A DNA stretch of 64,000 nt from Streptomyces camelliae (GCF_027625935.1 NZ_CP115300.1:4526001-4590000), one strand, 5' to 3'; shown: positions 17,596 through 26,546, numbered from the stretch's first letter. The notes: generated by a model not told the origin, from the letters alone. Numbers and translations are program-made.

Positions 17596-18378
17596 GTGAC
17601 TCCATGGCTGCGACTCGCACGTCGCTCCGTACGACTGCTGCCGGCCCTCTCGGTGGCGGCCCTGCCGGCGTACGGCGCCGTCACCGCGTACGCCCCAGCC
17701 GCTCGGGCCGCCGAGCCCGGCCCCGGGATCTCGGCCGGCCCCAGCCCCGGCCACGCGGGCGTCTGGGGCCATGCGGACGGCTCGTACCGCCCGGACCGCA
17801 CCGGTCACGGTGACCGTGGCTCCCCCGACTCCGGTCCCTCGGCCCTCCCCATGCCCTCCGACTCCGCCTCCGCGTCGTACCGCCCCTTGGAGGCCGACTC
17901 CGCGTCGGGCTCGTACCGCCCGCTGGCCGTCGAACCCAGCCGGGCGGGCAGCCTGGCCGGTGAGGGGCGGATGCGGCCGGGGCGGCCGGACGGGCCCGCG
18001 GCCGAGGTGGAGGGCAACGACAACCCCGTCCCCACCCGGGCGCCCGGCTCCGGCCGCCCGCAGGAGCCGGAGACCGCGGACTTGCCCGCCTCGGGCCTCC
18101 CGAGCCCGACCGCGGTCCCGACAGCGATCCCGACGGCGGTACCGACAGCGGTCCCGACGGCGGTCCCGACGGCGGTACCGACGGCCCCGACCGCCACGGA
18201 TGACACCCGTCTCCCCGCCGGGCAGCCCCCGCAGCGGCCGCCCGCCCAGAACGCCGTCCAGCGGGGCGAGAGCGCGGGCGAACCGGTCCTGCGGATCCTC
18301 CCGCTGGGCAGCGGCCTGGTCCTCATCGGCCTCGGGCTGGGCCTGGCCTTCCTGGGGCTGCGCCTCCGCAGAAACTGA
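17596..18378 (+). CDS. Secreted Pro-rich protein with C-terminal membrane anchor
   Basis: 260 residues from a GTG at 17596 with GGGAGG 7 nt upstream. A twin-Arg signal region ends near AARAAE at about residue 39. The middle is low-complexity Ser/Pro/Arg with repeated SYRPL motifs, then a PTAV tandem repeat (about 172-196). The C-terminus has a hydrophobic helix (LPLGSGLVLIGLGLGLAFLG) and a basic tail RLRRN, the layout of a surface protein with a stop-transfer anchor. There is no clear sortase LPxTG or LAxTG motif, although LPASGLPS precedes the repeat. The function is unknown. Confidence 0.7.
   Translation: MTPWLRLARRSVRLLPALSVAALPAYGAVTAYAPAARAAEPGPGISAGPSPGHAGVWGHADGSYRPDRTGHGDRGSPDSGPSALPMPSDSASASYRPLEADSASGSYRPLAVEPSRAGSLAGEGRMRPGRPDGPAAEVEGNDNPVPTRAPGSGRPQEPETADLPASGLPSPTAVPTAIPTAVPTAVPTAVPTAVPTAPTATDDTRLPAGQPPQRPPAQNAVQRGESAGEPVLRILPLGSGLVLIGLGLGLAFLGLRLRRN
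18111..18186 (+). repeat. 12-bp in-frame repeats (PTAV/PTAI)
   Basis: About six near-identical 12-bp units encode Pro-Thr-Ala-Val/Ile. They probably form an extended wall-spanning stalk whose length can vary. Confidence 0.75.
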
Positions 18379-18553
18379 CCGCCTCCCCTGGCACCGCTGC
18401 CAGGCCGCCGCGGCTGCCCGAGCTGCTACGAGCAGGGCCTGGACCAGGGCGGCACGCGTCCCGGAGCACCGCGACACCCTGCCGACGCCGGCCGGCGGCC
18501 CCCGCCCCGGCCCGCACGGAGTGCCGATCGAGCCCGCGAGCCGAACCGCCGTG

Positions 18554-19534
18554 TCACGGCGCCACCAGCAGCACCTTGCCGACATGGCCGCTGGCCTCGA
18601 CCACCCGGTGTGCCTCGGCGGCCTCCGGCATGGGCAGCTCACGGTCCACGACCGGGCGGACATGCCCAGAGGCGAGCAGGGGCCACACATGTTCGCGTAC
18701 GGCGGCCACGATGGCCGCCTTCTCGCTCAGCGGACGCGCCCGGAGCGAGGTCGCGCTGACCGCGGCCCGCTTGCTGAGCAGGGTGCCGATGTTCAGCTCG
18801 CCCTTCGCCCCGCCCTGCAGGCCGATGATCGCGAGACGTCCGCTGACCGCGAGGGCCTGGACGTTGCGGTCCAGGTACTTGGCGCCCATGTTGTCGAGGA
18901 TGACATCGGCACCGGCACCATCCGTGGCCTGCTTGATCTCGGCGACGAAGTCCTGCTCGCGGTAGTTGATCAGGATGTCCGCGCCGAGCTCGGCACAGCG
19001 CTCCAGCTTCTCCTTCGTCCCGGCCGTCACCGCGACCTTGGCGCCGACGGCCTTGGCGAGCTGGATCGCCATGGTGCCGATGCCGCTGGAGCCGCCGTGC
19101 ACCAGCAGCGTCTCGCCGGGCCGCAGGTGGGCGACCATGAACACGTTGGACCAGACCGTGCAGACCACCTCGGGCAGCGCGGCCGCCCGCGTGAGGTCGA
19201 CGCCCTCGGGCACGGGCAGCAGCTGCCCGGCCGGTACGACGACCTTCTGGGCGTAACCGCCGCCCGCGAGCAGCGCGCACACCAGGTCGCCGACGGCCCA
19301 GCCGGAGACCCCGGGGCCGAGCGCGGCGATCCTGCCGGAGCACTCCAGGCCGGGGTAGAAGGAGGCGCCGGGCGGCGGGTTGTAGAAGCCCTGCCGCTGC
19401 AGGATGTCGGCACGGTTGACGGCGCTGGCCACCACCTCGACCAGCACCTCGCCCTCACCGGGCACCGGGTCGGGAACCTCCGCCCACACCAGCGCCTCGG
19501 GACCACCAGGTTCGGGAATCGTGATCGCATGCAT
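18554..19534 (-). CDS. NAD(P)H quinone oxidoreductase, zinc-independent MDR family (PIG3/QOR type)
   Basis: 326 residues from the ATG at 19534. It is a medium-chain dehydrogenase/reductase without the zinc-ligand residues: N-terminal GroES-like domain (VNRADILQRQGFYNPPPG is the TP53I3/QOR signature), then a Rossmann domain with HGGSSGIGTMAIQLAKAVGA. NAD(P)H-dependent reduction of quinones or other electrophiles is expected in the cytoplasm. It runs 10 nt downstream of the damaged channel gene and is transcribed in the same direction. Confidence 0.9.
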   Translation of the reverse strand: MHAITIPEPGGPEALVWAEVPDPVPGEGEVLVEVVASAVNRADILQRQGFYNPPPGASFYPGLECSGRIAALGPGVSGWAVGDLVCALLAGGGYAQKVVVPAGQLLPVPEGVDLTRAAALPEVVCTVWSNVFMVAHLRPGETLLVHGGSSGIGTMAIQLAKAVGAKVAVTAGTKEKLERCAELGADILINYREQDFVAEIKQATDGAGADVILDNMGAKYLDRNVQALAVSGRLAIIGLQGGAKGELNIGTLLSKRAAVSATSLRARPLSEKAAIVAAVREHVWPLLASGHVRPVVDRELPMPEAAEAHRVVEASGHVGKVLLVAP

Positions 19535-19544
19535 GCCCGTGACG

Positions 19545-20400
19545 CTACTCCCCGCGGGTCCGCACTCCCGGGCAGACTCCCCAGGGGTGCGCCGCTCTCC
19601 GGGCCGGGCCGGCACAGTTCGTGGCCTCGGCGGGCCGGTCAGTCGTGGAGCAGCGGCGCCGGATGTCCGGGGTGACGTGGTTGCCGGGGGACGCGCGGAC
19701 GATCGTGATGAGCCGGTCGGTCAGCTGGAGGGTGCCGACGGCCGGGTCGTCGTAGCCGAGCACCCGGTGTCCGCGGACGACGCTCACCACGAGGTCTGCG
19801 GTCTCGCGCGGCCGCTCGCCGGCCTCGCCGCGGACCACCGGCCCTTCGACGAGGTCCAGCCCGCTGCCCAGCTGGATCAGGTCCTCCATCACCATGCCGG
19901 CGGCGGGGCTGAGCACGGACAGGCCGAGCAGCCTGCCGGCCGCACTGGCGCTGGTGATGACCGCGTCGGCGCCGGACTGCTTGAGCAGCGGGGCGTTCTC
20001 CTCCTCGCGCACGGCGGCCACGATCTTCGCGTTTTGGTTGAGCTGGCGGGCCGTCAGCGTGACAAGGACAGCGGTGTCGTCGCGCTGCGGCGCCACGATG
20101 ATCTGCCGGGCCTTGTGCAGCTCGGCCCGCTTGAGCACATCACTGCGGGTGGCGTCGCCTATGACGCCTGCGTAGCCCTCGGCGGTCGCCGCGTCGACGG
20201 CCTTGGCGCTGGGGTCGATCACGACCACCTGCTCCTTCTTCAGCCCGGTCGCACACACGGTCTGGATCGCCGACCGCCCCTTGGTGCCGAAGCCGATGAC
20301 GACGGTGTGGTCGCGCAAAGTGGACCTCCATCTGCACCCGATGGGTCACCAGATGATCGCCCGCCTGGCGGGCGATGGCGTCATGGCCCGGAAGTTTCAC
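19545..20400 (-). pseudogene. Potassium-channel gene lacking its pore; RCK/TrkA-N domain remains
   Basis: A GTG at 20400 starts a 23-codon piece (VKLPGHDAIARQAGDHLVTH...) that I recognise as the usual N-terminus of a Streptomyces two-helix potassium channel. Immediately after it, in another frame, comes the cytoplasmic domain RDHTVVIGFGTKGRSAIQ. The helix-pore-helix segment with the TGYGD-type selectivity filter, about 100 residues in relatives, is missing. The domain could still be made from a TTG at 20318 with GGAGG 6 nt upstream, giving a 257-residue soluble NAD-binding protein (19545-20318). Its last 40 residues are Arg/Pro-rich and look non-homologous. An inactivating deletion is likeliest. 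Confidence 0.7.
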
Positions 20401-20407
20401 GTGAAAC
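20394..20407. promoter_or_regulatory. parS: parS, ParB binding site (perfect)
   Basis: GTTTCACGTGAAAC, the perfect 14-bp palindrome bound by ParB in Streptomyces. It overlaps the last codons of moeA and the remnant start codon of the channel gene. parS sites cluster around the chromosome origin. Confidence 0.9.
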
Positions 20408-21746
20408 ACACCCCGATCCCGGCGCTCGCCCACGGCAGGTCCAGCAGCTCCGCCTCCACACCCGGCCGTGCCCCGCCGGGCGGTACGACGGCCAGCGCGT
20501 CGGCGGCGGCGACCCCGCGGAGCATGGCCGGGCCGTTGTAGTGCAGCGGTACGGCATGATCGCCGCGCAGCACCACGGGCACGAGCCGGGTGTCGTACGG
20601 GTGCCCCTGGATCGCCTCCGTGAGCGGCAGCGCGTACGGCTCGGGGGCCGGGTGGGCAGCGAGGGTGCGCAGCAGCGGTTCCGCGAGCGTGAGCAGGCCG
20701 GACACGGCCGCGAGGGGGTTGCCGGGCAGGCCGACGAGGTGCTGGTCGTCCTTGGTGCGGGCGAGCAGCATGGGGTGGCCGGGGCGCACCTTGACGCCGT
20801 CGACGAGGAGTTCGGCGCCGATGCGCTCCAGGATCGGGTGGACATGGTCGCGGGGTCCTGCGGCGGTGCCGCCGGTGGTGACGATCAGGTCGGCGTCGGA
20901 GCCGGTGACCGCCCGGTACAGGGCCTCGGCGTCGTCGCCGATCCGGCGTACCGCGACGACGTCGGCGCCGAGCGCGCGCAACCAGGGCGGCAGCAGGGGG
21001 CCGAGCGCGTCCCGGATCAGCCCGTCGTGGGGCAGCCCGTCGGTCAGCAACTCGTCGCCCAGGACCAGCACTTCGACCCGGGGACGGGGTACGGCGGTGA
21101 CGGTGTCGTATCCGGCCGCCGCGGCGAGGCCGAGGACAGCGGGGGTGACCAGGGTGCCGACGGGCAGCAACTGGTCGCCGGTGCGGCACTCCTGGCCGCG
21201 CGGGCGGATGTCCTGGCCGTGCGCCAGGTCGCGGGCCGCGTGCAGGCGGCCTTGCGTGTCGGTCCGGCCGTGCTCGCTGCGCAGCACCGCGGTGGTGTCG
21301 GCGGGGATGCGGGCGCCGGTCGCGATGCGCACGGCCTCGCCGTCGGTGAGCGGCTCGGGCTGGGCGTGCCCGGCGAGCACGCCGTCGTCCCGCACCTGCC
21401 AGGGGCCCGGTCCGGCGACGGCCCAGCCATCCATCGCGGAGGTGTCGAAGGAGGGCAGGTCGGTGAGGGCGTCGAGGGGGGCGGCCAAGACGAGGCCGAG
21501 GGCCTCGCCGAGTGGCACGGAGACGGGGGTGCGGCGGGGGCGGGTGCGCGCGGCGCGGGCGGCGGTCTCACGGGCCTGGTGCCAGGGGGTGGCCCGGTGC
21601 CGTTCGCCGGTCGGTTCAGGCGCCGGAGCGGGCATCTGGCCCGCGCTGTCGCCCCTGGGCTCTCTCACGAGGGCAAGGGCCTCCTCCAGGTCGAGGTCGT
21701 CGCTGTCCTGCGCGGGCGCCCCGGCCCGGGTTCCGGGGGCGGTCAT
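20397..21746 (-). CDS. moeA: Molybdopterin molybdenumtransferase MoeA
   Basis: 449 residues from the ATG at 21746, overlapping the mobA stop (ATGA). After an extended N-terminus, domains I-II contain SFDTSAMDGWAV (the conserved DxSAMDG block) and RIATGARIP. Domain III has the MPT-binding TTGGTAAGPRDH and VRPGHPMLLA followed by GLPGNPLA. The enzyme inserts molybdate into adenylylated molybdopterin. The C-terminal domain IV closes the protein, and its final codons overlap a parS site. Confidence 0.92.
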   Translation of the reverse strand: MTAPGTRAGAPAQDSDDLDLEEALALVREPRGDSAGQMPAPAPEPTGERHRATPWHQARETAARAARTRPRRTPVSVPLGEALGLVLAAPLDALTDLPSFDTSAMDGWAVAGPGPWQVRDDGVLAGHAQPEPLTDGEAVRIATGARIPADTTAVLRSEHGRTDTQGRLHAARDLAHGQDIRPRGQECRTGDQLLPVGTLVTPAVLGLAAAAGYDTVTAVPRPRVEVLVLGDELLTDGLPHDGLIRDALGPLLPPWLRALGADVVAVRRIGDDAEALYRAVTGSDADLIVTTGGTAAGPRDHVHPILERIGAELLVDGVKVRPGHPMLLARTKDDQHLVGLPGNPLAAVSGLLTLAEPLLRTLAAHPAPEPYALPLTEAIQGHPYDTRLVPVVLRGDHAVPLHYNGPAMLRGVAAADALAVVPPGGARPGVEAELLDLPWASAGIGVCFT

Positions 21747-22663
21747 CCGGCGTCCGGGGTGCTCGGGCCGCCGCCGCGCGTGTTCCCGCCCCCGTCCTTC
21801 GCTTCGTTCTCTTCCTCCCACCGCAGCGCCAGCGCGGCGGCCTTGCGGGCGGCCTCGGCGACGGCCTCGGGACCGCCCTCGCCCTGGGCCGCGGCGTACC
21901 CGACGAGGAAGGTGGTCAGCGGCGCGGCGGGGCGGGCCACGCCGTGCGCGGCGTCCCGGGCCAGGTCGAGCAGGACGCCGGTGTCGACGTCGAGGTCGAT
22001 GCCCAGTTCGTCCTTGACTGCGGAGATCCATTCATCCAACACGTGCCCATGCTCCCTGATGCGTGCCCTGGCGTCGGCGATGTCGTCCCAGGTGTCGCAG
22101 TCGAAGGACGCGAGCGGGTCCGGGACACGGGTGAGGCAGAGGGCGCCGGTGAGCCGACGCAGAGGCAGCCCGGTCAGGCCGTCGCCACCGGCCGCGAGGG
22201 CGGCCAGTGCGCGGCGGAGCGCGTCGGTGCGGTACGCGGCCACGAGCGGCTGGTCGCGGCCGTCGGCGTCGGTGAGCAGCGCGCCGTCGGCGCCGCTGGC
22301 GCGCAGGGCGGCCAACAGGCGGTGAAGGGTGGCCGGTTCTAGGAAGGGCAGGTCGGCGGAGAGCACGACGGCCTGCTCGGCGGTGGTCAGGCGCAGGCCG
22401 GCCTCCAGCGCGGCGACCGGTCCGGCGCCGGGCGGTTCCTCGCGCGCCCACAGCACCGGCCGCGCGACGGGGCGCGGGCCGGCCACGACGACCGTCGTAC
22501 GGGCGCCCGCGCAGGCCGTGAGCACCCGGTCGAGCAGCGCCCGGCCGCCGACCCGCACCCCGGGCTTGTCGACCCCGCCGAGCCGCCGCGCGGCACCGCC
22601 GGCCAGCACGACGGCGTCGTACGGCGCGGGCGCGTGGGGGACGGCGGGGGCGTTGTCGCTCAT
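21743..22663 (-). CDS. mobA: Molybdenum cofactor guanylyltransferase-like protein (MobA) with C-terminal DUF6457-like domain
   Basis: 306 residues from the ATG at 22663. The nucleotidyltransferase signature VVLAGGAARRLGGVDKPGV is at about 19-37, and the sugar-nucleotide metal motif LSADLPFL follows near 115-122. From about residue 210 a helical tail (DEWISAVKDELGIDLDVDTG, PLTTFLVGYAAAQG) matches the small domain often fused to actinobacterial MobA or encoded beside it. It is expected to convert Mo-molybdopterin to the guanine dinucleotide cofactor. It is coupled to moeA. Confidence 0.88.
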   Translation of the reverse strand: MSDNAPAVPHAPAPYDAVVLAGGAARRLGGVDKPGVRVGGRALLDRVLTACAGARTTVVVAGPRPVARPVLWAREEPPGAGPVAALEAGLRLTTAEQAVVLSADLPFLEPATLHRLLAALRASGADGALLTDADGRDQPLVAAYRTDALRRALAALAAGGDGLTGLPLRRLTGALCLTRVPDPLASFDCDTWDDIADARARIREHGHVLDEWISAVKDELGIDLDVDTGVLLDLARDAAHGVARPAAPLTTFLVGYAAAQGEGGPEAVAEAARKAAALALRWEEENEAKDGGGNTRGGGPSTPDAG

Positions 22664-22791
22664 CCCCCGAGTATGTCCCGCGCCGGCCCGCTTGTATGCG
22701 CCGGGCGGATGCCCCGGACGGCGCCTCGCGGGTGCCGCGGGGCGCCGCCTTCGTCTCTGCCGCGGGGCCCTTCGTCCGGGCCCCGCCGAGG

Positions 22792-24216
22792 TCACAGCGT
22801 GCGCAGAAGCACCGCCGGCTGTTCCACGCAGTCCGCCACGTACCGCAGGAAGCCGCCCGCCGTGCCGCCGTCGCACACCCGGTGGTCGAAGGTGAGCGAC
22901 AGCTGGACGACCTGACGCACCGCCAGCTCACCCTCGTGCACCCAGGGTTTGGGGGCGATGCGGCCGACGCCGAGCATGGCCGCCTCGGGGTGGTTGATGA
23001 TCGGGGTGGAGCCGTCGACGCCGAAGACCCCGTAGTTGTTCAACGTGAAGGTCCCGCCCGTGAGTTCCCCGGGCGTCAGCGTGCCGGTGCGGGCGGCCTC
23101 GGTGAGCCGGGCGAATTCGGCGGTGAGCGACTCGGCGTCGCGCGTGTGGGCGTCCCGCACGACCGGCACGACCAGCCCGCGCTCGGTCTGCGCGGCGAAG
23201 CCGAGGTGCACCTGGCCGAGCCGGACGATCTCGCGGGCCCCGGTGTCGACGAAGGAGTTCAGCTCGGGGAACCGGGCGAGCGCGGCGGTGCAGATCCGGG
23301 CGAGCAGCGCCAACAGGGAGATCTTCGGTCCCCCGGCGGCGTTCATGGCGGCACGCGCGCGCATGAGTTCCGTCGCGTCGGCGTCGACCCAGCAGGTGGC
23401 GTCCGGGATCTCCCGGCGGCTGCGGGACAGCTTGTCGGCGACGGCGCCGCGGACGCCCTTGAGCGGGACGCGGACGGCGGCGGCCTCGGCGGGCGGTGCG
23501 GCGGACCCAGGGGACGAGGGGAGCGCGACGGGGGCCGGTGCGACCGTTTCCGGGGCCGTGCCGAGGCGCGCGGCCCTGGCGCGCAGGGCGCCCTCGACGT
23601 CGGCCCGCAGGATCAGTCCGTCGGGGCCGGAGCCGGACAGCTCCCGCAGGTCGACGTCGTTGTCCCGGGCGAGTTTGCGCACCAGCGGGGAGATCACCGG
23701 GACCGGTCCGTTCGCGGGCGCCGGTGCCGGAACGGCCACGCGCGCGGGGAGCGTCGTCGTCGCTTCGGCTGCCTTGGCCCGGCCGTTGCGGGCCGCCGTG
23801 GCGCCCGTGGCCGCGTTGGCCGCGTTGGCCGCGTTGGCCGCATCGGCAGCATCGGCCGCCGTGCCCGCGCCGGCCGCCGTCGTGGCCCGCACCCGGCGCC
23901 GCCGGGCCGGCGCTTCGGAGGTGCCGTAGCCGACCAGGACGTTGCCGGAGCCCTCCGAGTGGGCCGCCGGATCCCCCACGGCCACCGTCAGCAGCGGCGC
24001 TCCGACGGGCAGTTCGGTGCCCTCCTCGCCGAAGCGGGCGGTGATCACGCCGCCGTAGGGGCAGGGCACCTCGACCATGGCCTTGGCCGTCTCGACCTCG
24101 ACGACCGGCTGGTCGACGGCGACCACGTCACCGACCTCGACCAGCCAGCGGACGATCTCCGCCTCGGTGAGCCCCTCGCCGAGGTCGGGGAGCTTGAACT
24201 CCAGCACCTGTGCCAT
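22792..24216 (-). CDS. bkdC: Branched-chain 2-oxo acid dehydrogenase E2, copy 2
   Basis: 474 residues from the ATG at 24216, which shares a base with the E1beta stop (TGATG). The lipoyl domain has EVETAKAMVEVP. A long Ala/Asn linker built of 9-bp DNA repeats follows. The peripheral-subunit-binding domain is RKLARDNDVDLRELSGSG, and the acyltransferase domain ends with the active-site DHRVCDG. The third gene of the second BCKDH operon; its paralogue at 7988-9382 has a different linker. Again no E3 gene is present. Confidence 0.95.
   Translation of the reverse strand: MAQVLEFKLPDLGEGLTEAEIVRWLVEVGDVVAVDQPVVEVETAKAMVEVPCPYGGVITARFGEEGTELPVGAPLLTVAVGDPAAHSEGSGNVLVGYGTSEAPARRRRVRATTAAGAGTAADAADAANAANAANAATGATAARNGRAKAAEATTTLPARVAVPAPAPANGPVPVISPLVRKLARDNDVDLRELSGSGPDGLILRADVEGALRARAARLGTAPETVAPAPVALPSSPGSAAPPAEAAAVRVPLKGVRGAVADKLSRSRREIPDATCWVDADATELMRARAAMNAAGGPKISLLALLARICTAALARFPELNSFVDTGAREIVRLGQVHLGFAAQTERGLVVPVVRDAHTRDAESLTAEFARLTEAARTGTLTPGELTGGTFTLNNYGVFGVDGSTPIINHPEAAMLGVGRIAPKPWVHEGELAVRQVVQLSLTFDHRVCDGGTAGGFLRYVADCVEQPAVLLRTL
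23811..23855 (-). repeat. 9-bp tandem repeats in the E2 linker
   Basis: Five consecutive 9-bp units (CCGCGTTGG and variants) encode Ala-Ala-Asn/Asp triplets in the flexible inter-domain linker. Confidence 0.85.
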
Positions 24217-25220
24217 CAGCTCTCGGCCTCCCACTGCAGCCGGGCCACGGCGTCCAGGATGCGGTCGACGCCGGGCAGGTGGTGCCGCTCCAGCATGGGC
24301 GGCGGGTAGGGGAGGTCGAAGCCGGCCACGCGCAGCACCGGTGCCTCCAGGTGGTGGAAGCAGCGCTCGGTGATCCGGGCCGCGATCTCGCCGCCCGGTC
24401 CGCCGAACCCGGTGGACTCGTGGACGACGACGGCGCGTCCGGTGCGCCGGACGGCCGCGCAGACCGTCTCGTCGTCGAACGGCACCAGGGAGCGCAGGTC
24501 GACGACCTCCAGGTCCCAGCCCTCCGCCTGGGCGGCCTCGGCGGCCTCCAGGCAGACGGGCAGGGACGGGCCGTAGGTGACGAGGGTGGCGCTGCGGCCC
24601 GCGCGGCGCACCACCGCGCGCCCGATGGGCTCGACGTCCGTGGGGTGCTCGGGGTTCCAGGAGTCCTTCGACCAGTACAGCCGCTTGGGCTCCAGGAAGA
24701 CCACCGGGTCGTCGGAGGCGATGGCCCGGCGCAGCAGGCCGTAGGCGTCGGCGACGGTCGCGGGCGTGACGACGTGCAGGCCCGGGGTGGCCATGTAGTA
24801 GGCCTCGGAGGAGTCGCTGTGGTGCTCGACGCCGCCGATGCCGCCGCCGTAGGGGACGCGGACGGTGATGGGCAGCGGCATACGTCCGCGCGTGCGGTTG
24901 CGCATCCGGGAGACATGGCTGATGAGCTGCTCGAACGCCGGGTAGGCGAAGGCGTCGAACTGCATCTCCACCACCGGGCGCAGGCCGTACATGGCCATGC
25001 CGACGGCGGTGCCGAGGATCCCGGCCTCCGCGAGCGGGGTGTCGGTGCAGCGGTCCTCGCCGAACTCCTTGGCGAGGCCGTCGGTGACCCGGAAGACACC
25101 GCCGAGGGTGCCGACGTCCTCGCCCATGACGTGCACGGTGGGGTCGGCGGCCATCGCGTCGCGCAGCGCGCGCGTGAGGGCCTGCGCCATGGTGGCGGGC
25201 TTGACGGCGACGGTGGTCAT
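24216..25220 (-). CDS. bkdB: Branched-chain 2-oxo acid dehydrogenase E1 beta subunit, copy 2
   Basis: 334 residues. Its start overlaps the E1alpha stop (ATGA) and its stop overlaps the E2 start. It has the beta-subunit blocks MGEDVGTLGGVFRVTDGLAKEFG, PLAEAGILGTAVG and PYGGGIGGVEHHSDSSEAYY, and the C-terminal GEIAARITERCFHHLEAPVL. It is closely similar in layout to copy 1 and forms the E1 heterotetramer with the adjacent alpha subunit. Confidence 0.95.
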   Translation of the reverse strand: MTTVAVKPATMAQALTRALRDAMAADPTVHVMGEDVGTLGGVFRVTDGLAKEFGEDRCTDTPLAEAGILGTAVGMAMYGLRPVVEMQFDAFAYPAFEQLISHVSRMRNRTRGRMPLPITVRVPYGGGIGGVEHHSDSSEAYYMATPGLHVVTPATVADAYGLLRRAIASDDPVVFLEPKRLYWSKDSWNPEHPTDVEPIGRAVVRRAGRSATLVTYGPSLPVCLEAAEAAQAEGWDLEVVDLRSLVPFDDETVCAAVRRTGRAVVVHESTGFGGPGGEIAARITERCFHHLEAPVLRVAGFDLPYPPPMLERHHLPGVDRILDAVARLQWEAES

Positions 25221-26371
25221 CGGGCGCCGCCTTCCTGCTCGCCGTGGTGCTCCTGCTCGGCGTCCAGTTCGGCCTGGAGCAGGGCGCGCTGCTCGCGCAG
25301 CTGGGCCGTCGTCTGCGCGTAGACGTGGTCGAAGAGGTCCATGGGGTTCAGTTCGGGGTCCTGGTTCATGCGTTCGCGCAAGGAGGCGGCCATGTCCTCG
25401 GCGTCCTGGCGGGCGGCCGCGATGGCGGCCTCGTCGATCAGTCCGCGCGCGGTCAGCTCCGCTTCCAGCAGCTCGATCGGGTCGTGTGCGCGCCAGGCCG
25501 CGACCTCGGCGTCGCCGCGGTAGCGGGTGGCGTCGTCGGCGTTGGTGTGGGCGTCGACGCGGTACGTCACCGCCTCCACCAGGGTCGGGCCGCCCCCCGC
25601 GCGCGCGTGCCGTACGGCGGCGCTGAGGACCTCGTGCACGGCCGCGGCGTCGTTGCCGTCGACCAGCCGGCCCGGCATGCCGTACCCGACGGCCTTGTGG
25701 GCCAGGGAGGGCGCGGCGGTCTGCTTGGCGAGCGGGACGGAGATGGCGAAGCCGTTGTTCTGCACGAGGAAGACGACCGGGGCCTGCCAGACGGCGGCGA
25801 AGTTCAGCGCCTCGTGGAAGTCGCCCTCGCTGGTGCCGCCGTCGCCGACCAGGGCGAGCGCGACCACGTCGTCGCCCTTGAGGCGGGCGGCGTGCGCGAG
25901 ACCGACGGCGTGCGGCAGCTGGGTGGCCAGCGGGGTGGACAGGGGGGCTACGCGGTGGGCGTGCGGGTCGTAGCCGGAGTGCCAGTCGCCGCGCAGCAGC
26001 GTGAGCGCCTCGACGGGATCCACACCGCGCGCGACGACGGCGAGCGTGTCGCGGTAGCTGGGGAAGAGCCAGTCCCGCTCTTCCAGAGCCAGGGCGGCGG
26101 CGACCTGGCAGGCCTCCTGGCCTGCGCTGGAGGGGTAGACGGCGAGGCGGCCCTGCTTGGTGAGCGCGGTGGCCTGCGTGTTGTAGCGGCGGCCACGCAC
26201 CAGCTGGGCGTGAAGCCGGCGCAGCAGGTCCGGGTCGGCCTTGGCGGCCGCCTCGGTGCCGAGGACGCGGTAGGGCTCGGCGTCGGGCAGCAGCGGCGCG
26301 GGGTCCATGCGGGGCTGCCAGGCGGGCGGCGGGGATGGCCGGTACGCGCCCCGCTGCTCCATGACCGTCAT
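25217..26371 (-). CDS. bkdA: Branched-chain 2-oxo acid dehydrogenase E1 alpha subunit, copy 2
   Basis: 384 residues from the ATG at 26371 with GAGGAGG 7 nt upstream. The thiamine-diphosphate motif runs from GDGGTSEGD to QNNGFAIS, and the phosphorylation-loop region YRVDAHTNADDATRYR is conserved. It opens the second operon and diverges from an Lrp-type regulator. The 175-bp gap between them carries a 12-bp-arm inverted repeat and a palindrome resembling the paa operators. Confidence 0.95.
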   Translation of the reverse strand: MTVMEQRGAYRPSPPPAWQPRMDPAPLLPDAEPYRVLGTEAAAKADPDLLRRLHAQLVRGRRYNTQATALTKQGRLAVYPSSAGQEACQVAAALALEERDWLFPSYRDTLAVVARGVDPVEALTLLRGDWHSGYDPHAHRVAPLSTPLATQLPHAVGLAHAARLKGDDVVALALVGDGGTSEGDFHEALNFAAVWQAPVVFLVQNNGFAISVPLAKQTAAPSLAHKAVGYGMPGRLVDGNDAAAVHEVLSAAVRHARAGGGPTLVEAVTYRVDAHTNADDATRYRGDAEVAAWRAHDPIELLEAELTARGLIDEAAIAAARQDAEDMAASLRERMNQDPELNPMDLFDHVYAQTTAQLREQRALLQAELDAEQEHHGEQEGGAR

Positions 26372-26431
26372 GACGGCACCTCCTCGTGGGAGCGGCTACG
26401 GGAGGCGCGTCGGCTGTGACCCGCCTCACCT

Positions 26432-26445
26432 ACCGATTGTTCGGT
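26432..26445. promoter_or_regulatory. paa-type palindrome in the bkdA-bkdR promoter region
   Basis: ACCGATTGTTCGGT, one base different from the palindrome in front of both paa units (29261-29274 and 34377-34390). It sits about 60 bp upstream of bkdA copy 2. Confidence 0.55.
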
Positions 26446-26473
26446 CGTCGGCACATTTTGGCTACAGGCACCT

Positions 26474-26507
26474 CCAGGCTGTGGACAAACGGTTCTCCAC
26501 AGCCTGG
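26474..26507. promoter_or_regulatory. 12-bp-arm inverted repeat upstream of bkdR
   Basis: CCAGGCTGTGGA (26474-26485) and TCCACAGCCTGG (26496-26507), perfect arms with a 10-nt spacer, 39 bp before the Lrp-type regulator start. A likely operator, for example for BkdR itself; the left arm also contains a DnaA-box-like TGTGGACAA. Confidence 0.5.
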
Positions 26508-26546
26508 AATGAACGCAGGACGTCCACGGCGAGGGAGCGGGGGGAC

